Of a DNA stretch of 9,725 nucleotides, positions 7,096 to 9,725 are shown piece by piece. The DNA lies in contig CAMAMZ010000072.1 in NCBI GenBank assembly GCA_945837185.1, forward strand, positions 1-9,725, written 5' to 3'. Source of the DNA: an uncultured Bacteroidales bacterium (GTDB lineage: Bacteria; Bacteroidota; Bacteroidia; Bacteroidales; Bacteroidaceae). Every line of letters begins with the position of its first letter. Position 1 is the first letter of the stretch. Under the pieces are notes generated by a model that saw only the letters and a list, made by a program, of their open reading frames with translations, was not told the DNA's origin and did no database searches. A program made the translations under genes and the position numbers.

Positions 7096-7620
7096 ATGGA
7101 ATTCAAGGAATTGGCACGCATCAGACGCAGTCATCGTAAATTCACAGAAGAACAGGTTAGTCCGGAAGATGTGAAACTCATCCTGAGGGCCGCACTCATG
7201 GCCCCCACATCGAAGAGTCGCAGATCGTGGGAGTTTGTTGTGGTTGACGATAAGACCGATTTGGAAAAGCTGTCTGATGCACGTGATATGGGATCGCAGT
7301 TTTTGAAAGGAGCTCCGTTGGCCATTGTCGTATTGGGAAATCCCGATGACAACGACTGTTGGGTAGAAGATTGTGCCATTGCAACCGTTTCGATGCAATA
7401 CCAGGCTGCCGATTTGGGATTAGGTTCTTGCTGGGTGCAGATGCGTGGTCGTGGACTTTCTGATGGCACCACGGCCGATGAAGTGCTTCGTGGCGTGCTG
7501 AACATCCCTCCGCATCTGTCGGCATTATGTGTGTTGGGAGTGGGACATAAAGCCGATGAACGGAAGCCCCAAGATGAAGAGAACCTGAAATGGGAAAGGG
7601 TTCATATTGGTAAGTTCTGA
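7096..7620 (+). CDS. Small nitroreductase-family flavoprotein
   Basis: This 174-residue protein has the standard shape of a small FMN-dependent nitroreductase. The N-terminal RIRRSHRKF (residues 8-16) matches the RRSxRxF segment that contacts FMN phosphate. APTSKSRRSWEFVVV matches the second flavin-binding segment. AIATVSMQYQAADLGLGSCWVQ is the dimer-interface helix followed by the conserved GLGSCW turn. Near the C-terminus are LGVGHKADER and WERVHIGKF. The family uses NAD(P)H to reduce quinones, nitro compounds or flavins; the natural substrate cannot be told. In the second flavin-binding segment Arg-Arg replaces the Asn-x-Gln-Pro common in the family (APxSxNxQPW), which may be a lineage trait. 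It is the first gene of the four-gene cluster, 11 nt before the next gene. Confidence 0.88.
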   Translation: MEFKELARIRRSHRKFTEEQVSPEDVKLILRAALMAPTSKSRRSWEFVVVDDKTDLEKLSDARDMGSQFLKGAPLAIVVLGNPDDNDCWVEDCAIATVSMQYQAADLGLGSCWVQMRGRGLSDGTTADEVLRGVLNIPPHLSALCVLGVGHKADERKPQDEENLKWERVHIGKF

Positions 7621-7631
7621 ATCATCACATC

Positions 7632-8411
7632 ATGAAGATTGCGCTCATAGGTTCCGGACGCCTGGCCACGCAGCTGGGAATGGCCATGAAAGCTGCGGGG
7701 CACGATGTGCTACAAGTATATAGCCGAACAGAAGCGAATGCCCGTAGTCTGGCCCTGTTGCTGCAAACGACCTATACAACATCGTTGACATCTGTTACAC
7801 ACGACGCACAACTCTATGTGGTTGCCCTGACAGATGCCGTGCTCGAAGATGCACTTGCCACATTGTGTAGCGACCGCAGAGATAAAGTGTTCGTGCATAC
7901 AGCCGGGAGCATGCCTATGGATGTGTTTGCAGGAAAGGCTGTGCATTATGGGGTGTTCTATCCGATGCAGACGTTCTCGAAGGAGAGGAATGTAGACTTT
8001 AGCAAGATTCCTGTTTTTGTTGAATATCAAGATAGTATTGCAAAAACATGCATCGAAGATTTGGCCTTTTCGCTATCCACCCATGTATATAACTTGACGA
8101 GCGAAGGGCGAAGGCATTTGCATTTATCGGCTGTGTTTGCCTGCAACTTTGTGAACCATTGTTACGCACTTGCTGCCGATATTCTGCAACAGCACAACCT
8201 GCCGTTCGACGTACTGCTGCCGCTTATTGATGAAACAGCCGAAAAGGTACATCAGCTGCATCCCGACATGGCACAAACCGGTCCTGCCATCCGCTTCGAC
8301 CGAAACGTGATCGACAAGCAGCTCCAGTTGTTGCCCCCTTCTTCCAACGCCCGAAGCATTTACGAATGTATGAGCAAAAGTATTCACGAAAAATATACGC
8401 GTAATGATTAA
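7632..8411 (+). CDS. Rossmann-fold / DUF2520 protein (F420-dependent NADP oxidoreductase-like)
   Basis: This 259-residue protein has an N-terminal dinucleotide-binding site, IALIGSGRLATQLGMAMKAAG (residues 3-23), and then the strand-helix pattern of ProC / 6-phosphogluconate-dehydrogenase-type domains. It continues with FVHTAGSMP, the conserved YPMQTFSK, and a helical C-terminal half characteristic of DUF2520: SEGRRHLHLSAVFACNFVNH, LLPLIDETAEK and AQTGPAIRFD. The fold implies an NAD(P)-linked oxidoreductase, but no substrate is known for this two-domain family. The start has no Shine-Dalgarno sequence. The last 8 bases overlap the start of the phosphatase gene, implying translational coupling. 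In my recollection this gene beside a KdsC-type and a Maf gene is a recurrent Bacteroidota arrangement, which hints at a related housekeeping role. Confidence 0.87.
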   Translation: MKIALIGSGRLATQLGMAMKAAGHDVLQVYSRTEANARSLALLLQTTYTTSLTSVTHDAQLYVVALTDAVLEDALATLCSDRRDKVFVHTAGSMPMDVFAGKAVHYGVFYPMQTFSKERNVDFSKIPVFVEYQDSIAKTCIEDLAFSLSTHVYNLTSEGRRHLHLSAVFACNFVNHCYALAADILQQHNLPFDVLLPLIDETAEKVHQLHPDMAQTGPAIRFDRNVIDKQLQLLPPSSNARSIYECMSKSIHEKYTRND

Positions 8412-8922
8412 CTACGACTTGACACAGATTAAAGCCATTCTTTTCGATGTGGATGGCGTGCTTTCGGCCGAAACCATTACCATGAATGATGATGGACAAC
8501 CCATGCGCACGATGAACATCAAAGATGGTTATGCCATTCAACTTGCCGTAAAGAGAGGCTTGCATATTGCCATCATGACCGGAGGAACCACAGCTTCTAT
8601 CCGTCATCGGTACGAAGGATTGGGCGTGCAGGATATCTATCTGCGTTGTGCCGTCAAACTGTTGGTATATGAAGAATATATGAAGAAATACGGTTTGCAC
8701 GACCATGAGGTGATATTTGTGGGCGACGACATTCCTGATTATGAGGTGATGGCACGTTGTGGCTGTCCTTGTTGCCCAGCCGACGCATGTGTCGAAATCA
8801 AATCTGTCAGTCGCTATATCAGTCAACGGAATGGTGGCTATGGCGTAGGTCGCGATATTATAGAACAGGTGTTGAAGGCACAAGGCAAATGGATGGGCGA
8901 CAAGACTGCCTTCGGTTGGTAA
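8404..8922 (+). CDS. kdsC: KdsC-type HAD phosphatase (3-deoxy-D-manno-octulosonate 8-phosphate phosphatase-like)
   Basis: This 172-residue protein lacks a cap domain, as in type C0 HAD phosphatases of the KdsC/YrbI group. Motif I is ILFDVDGVLS, with nucleophile Asp15 and acid/base Asp17. Motif II is IAIMTGG (Thr59). The motif III Lys is Lys85 in CAVKLL. Motif IV is VGDDIPDYEVM, with Asp108 and Asp112 binding magnesium. NIKDGYAIQLAVKRG and the C-terminal NGGYGVGRDIIEQVLKAQGKW match KdsC regions. KdsC removes phosphate from Kdo 8-phosphate in lipopolysaccharide inner-core synthesis, acting as a tetramer in the cytosol. One difference from E. coli KdsC is that the ITGR Arg after motif II is Gly61 here, which I believe is common in Bacteroidota forms. 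Related C0 enzymes act on other nonulosonate phosphates, so the Kdo substrate is likely but not certain. Confidence 0.85.
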   Translation: MINYDLTQIKAILFDVDGVLSAETITMNDDGQPMRTMNIKDGYAIQLAVKRGLHIAIMTGGTTASIRHRYEGLGVQDIYLRCAVKLLVYEEYMKKYGLHDHEVIFVGDDIPDYEVMARCGCPCCPADACVEIKSVSRYISQRNGGYGVGRDIIEQVLKAQGKWMGDKTAFGW

Positions 8923-8943
8923 ACGCAATTGTTTCTGTTCATC

Positions 8944-8949
8944 AAGGAG
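8944..8949 (+). promoter_or_regulatory. Shine-Dalgarno sequence that fixes the maf start
   Basis: AAGGAG lies 6 bases before the ATG at 8956. It is the clearest Shine-Dalgarno sequence in the window and argues against the in-frame ATG at 8929, which would put it inside the coding sequence. Confidence 0.75.
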
Positions 8950-8955
8950 TTGATT

Positions 8956-9522
8956 ATGCAAAACAAATATCACATCATATTGGCCAGCAATTCACCCCGC
9001 CGCAAACAATTGTTGGCCGGACTGGATTTGGATTTTGAAGTAAGAATCATGCCGGGTATAGAAGAATCATATCCTCAAGATTTGTCTACCGATATGATTC
9101 CCGAATATTTGGCCTGCCAAAAGGCTGCTGCCTATACCATAAAAGAAGGCGAGTTGCTGATTACAGCCGACACCATTGTGGTATTGGAGGGTAGCGTGCT
9201 CGGCAAACCGGCAAATGCCCAAGAGGCCAAACACATGTTGCAGGCTTTGCGGGGCAAGACTCATAGCGTGATAACGGGAGTAGCCTTGACAACCACCCAT
9301 TGCCAGCGCGTGTTCCATGTGGTAACGGAAGTAACATTCGGTCCGTTATCAGACCAAGCCATCGACTATTATATTGCCACATACCAACCTTATGATAAGG
9401 CTGGTGCCTATGGCATTCAAGAATGGATTGGCTATGTGGGAGTTACTTCCCTTCGTGGCAGCTTCTTCAACGTGATGGGCTTGCCCGTACAGCGCATTTA
9501 CGAGGAAATACAAAAGCTCTAA
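8956..9522 (+). CDS. maf: Maf family nucleotide pyrophosphatase (dTTP/UTP type)
   Basis: This 188-residue protein, counted from the ATG at 8956, is close to the usual Maf length. It has the signature ASNSPRR (residues 10-16), Lys56 in ACQKAAAY, the catalytic ADTIVVLEG (Asp72) followed by VLGKP, the helix with RGKTHSVITGVAL, and DKAGAYGIQEW with Gln155. The AGAYGIQ motif is that of the YhdE/dTTPase-UTPase subgroup and not the YceF/m7GTP subgroup. Maf proteins hydrolyse non-canonical or excess nucleoside triphosphates to monophosphates in the cytosol. The gene follows the KdsC-type gene by 33 nt and has its own Shine-Dalgarno site. It is the last gene of the visible cluster; no clear hairpin follows its stop. 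Confidence 0.93.
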   Translation: MQNKYHIILASNSPRRKQLLAGLDLDFEVRIMPGIEESYPQDLSTDMIPEYLACQKAAAYTIKEGELLITADTIVVLEGSVLGKPANAQEAKHMLQALRGKTHSVITGVALTTTHCQRVFHVVTEVTFGPLSDQAIDYYIATYQPYDKAGAYGIQEWIGYVGVTSLRGSFFNVMGLPVQRIYEEIQKL

Positions 9523-9549
9523 TCCGCAAGAGAAAGCATCATAAAAGCC

Positions 9550-9725
9550 CCTACTCTTTTCCTTCTATCGACTTGTAGATATAGTAAAGTGTCAAGTGCA
9601 TAAGAGTTCCTACTCCTTTTCTTTCCATCGACTTGTTGGCTAAGGAAAGGGCAAGGCGATAAAGTAAAGGGGCAAGAGCAAAAGTCCCTACTCTTTTCCT
9701 TCTATCGACTTGTTGATATAGGAAA
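9550..9725. repeat. Patch of three imperfect repeats of about 39 bp, running off the right edge
   Basis: The units lie at 9550-9588, 9609-9648 and 9687-9725 (cut by the edge). Each opens with CCTACTC, followed by a T/C-rich run and ATCGACTTGT. Units 1 and 3 match at 37 of 39 bases; unit 2 is more divergent and one base longer. The spacers are 20 and 38 bases. The longer one holds a short internal duplication around AAAGGGCAAG / AAAGGGGCAAG. Irregular spacing and unit divergence argue against CRISPR and suggest an intergenic repeat family whose extent beyond the window is unknown. Confidence 0.85.
9551..9724 (-). other. Open minus-strand frame through the right-edge repeats; possible tail of a gene outside the window
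   Basis: On the minus strand one frame is open from the right edge to a TAG at plus 9551-9553, about 57 codons. It reads through all three repeat units, with a Leu-rich stretch (FALAPLLYRLALSLA) and the tail YYIYKSIEGKE. Repeated phrases include RKRVGTF and RKGVGTL. If real, it is the C-terminal part of a gene convergent with maf, whose stop codon is only 28 bases away. The repeats could equally keep one frame open by chance. No family is recognised. Confidence 0.22.

Noticed and set aside
8929..8955. Upstream ATG for maf
   Set aside because: AAGGAG sits 6 bases before the ATG at 8956, and Maf proteins normally begin just before the ASNSPRR signature.
8224..8973. Minus-strand open frame of 249 codons across the KdsC-type gene
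   Set aside because: It overlaps three well-supported plus-strand genes and has no domain features; a shadow frame.
9550..9725. CRISPR array
   Set aside because: Units diverge, spacers are 20 and 38 bases and share sequence with each other, and no cas gene is present.
1..9725. tRNA, rRNA, insertion sequence or phage genes
   Set aside because: I saw no tRNA-like cloverleaf, rRNA sequence, transposase motif or flanking target duplications in the gaps.

Overview
The window looks like chromosomal DNA from a member of the Bacteroidota, most likely Prevotellaceae or a close relative. Three things suggest this. The promoter-like sites have the Bacteroidota form TAnnTTTG rather than the enterobacterial -10. 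Most starts lack a Shine-Dalgarno sequence. The gene families (a TonB-dependent receptor with an N-terminal carboxypeptidase-regulatory-like domain, a large secreted S9 peptidase, and a DUF2520 / KdsC-type / Maf cluster) are typical of that phylum. The genus is an inference from gene style, not from a marker gene.

Layout. Positions 1-230 hold an open reading frame that enters from the left edge and may be the tail of an unseen gene. Positions 231-475 are intergenic. They carry a 36-bp direct repeat at a 66-bp period, a short palindrome, and then a good promoter. Positions 562-3438 encode a secreted S9-family serine peptidase with an intact catalytic triad and an unusual Lys/Ala-rich linker. 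A strong hairpin at 3508-3554, usable in both directions, separates it from a convergent two-gene unit on the minus strand. That unit is a FemAB/GNAT-like acyltransferase (5985-6962) followed by a TonB-dependent outer-membrane receptor (3569-5950). A short divergent promoter region (about 6963-7095) then leads to a compact plus-strand cluster: nitroreductase-like flavoprotein, Rossmann/DUF2520 protein, KdsC-type HAD phosphatase and Maf nucleotide pyrophosphatase (7096-9522). The right edge (9550-9725) is a patch of imperfect repeats that runs out of the window.

How the genes work together. The four-gene cluster is tightly spaced (11-nt gap, 8-nt overlap, 33-nt gap) and is probably one transcript. 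It combines Kdo / lipopolysaccharide precursor synthesis (KdsC type) with nucleotide-pool cleaning (Maf) and two oxidoreductase-fold proteins of unknown substrate. The S9 peptidase and the TonB receptor are both envelope proteins. They are separate transcription units, and nothing in the sequence links them beyond adjacency.

I found no convincing new multi-gene system. The signals most worth checking are the two repeat patches (left intergenic and right edge), both of which leave an open frame on the minus strand. Next are the paired TTGCGCAA palindromes around the S9 promoter, the in-phase slippery A-runs inside the S9 gene, and the mirror-image -7 promoter elements between the acyltransferase and nitroreductase genes.
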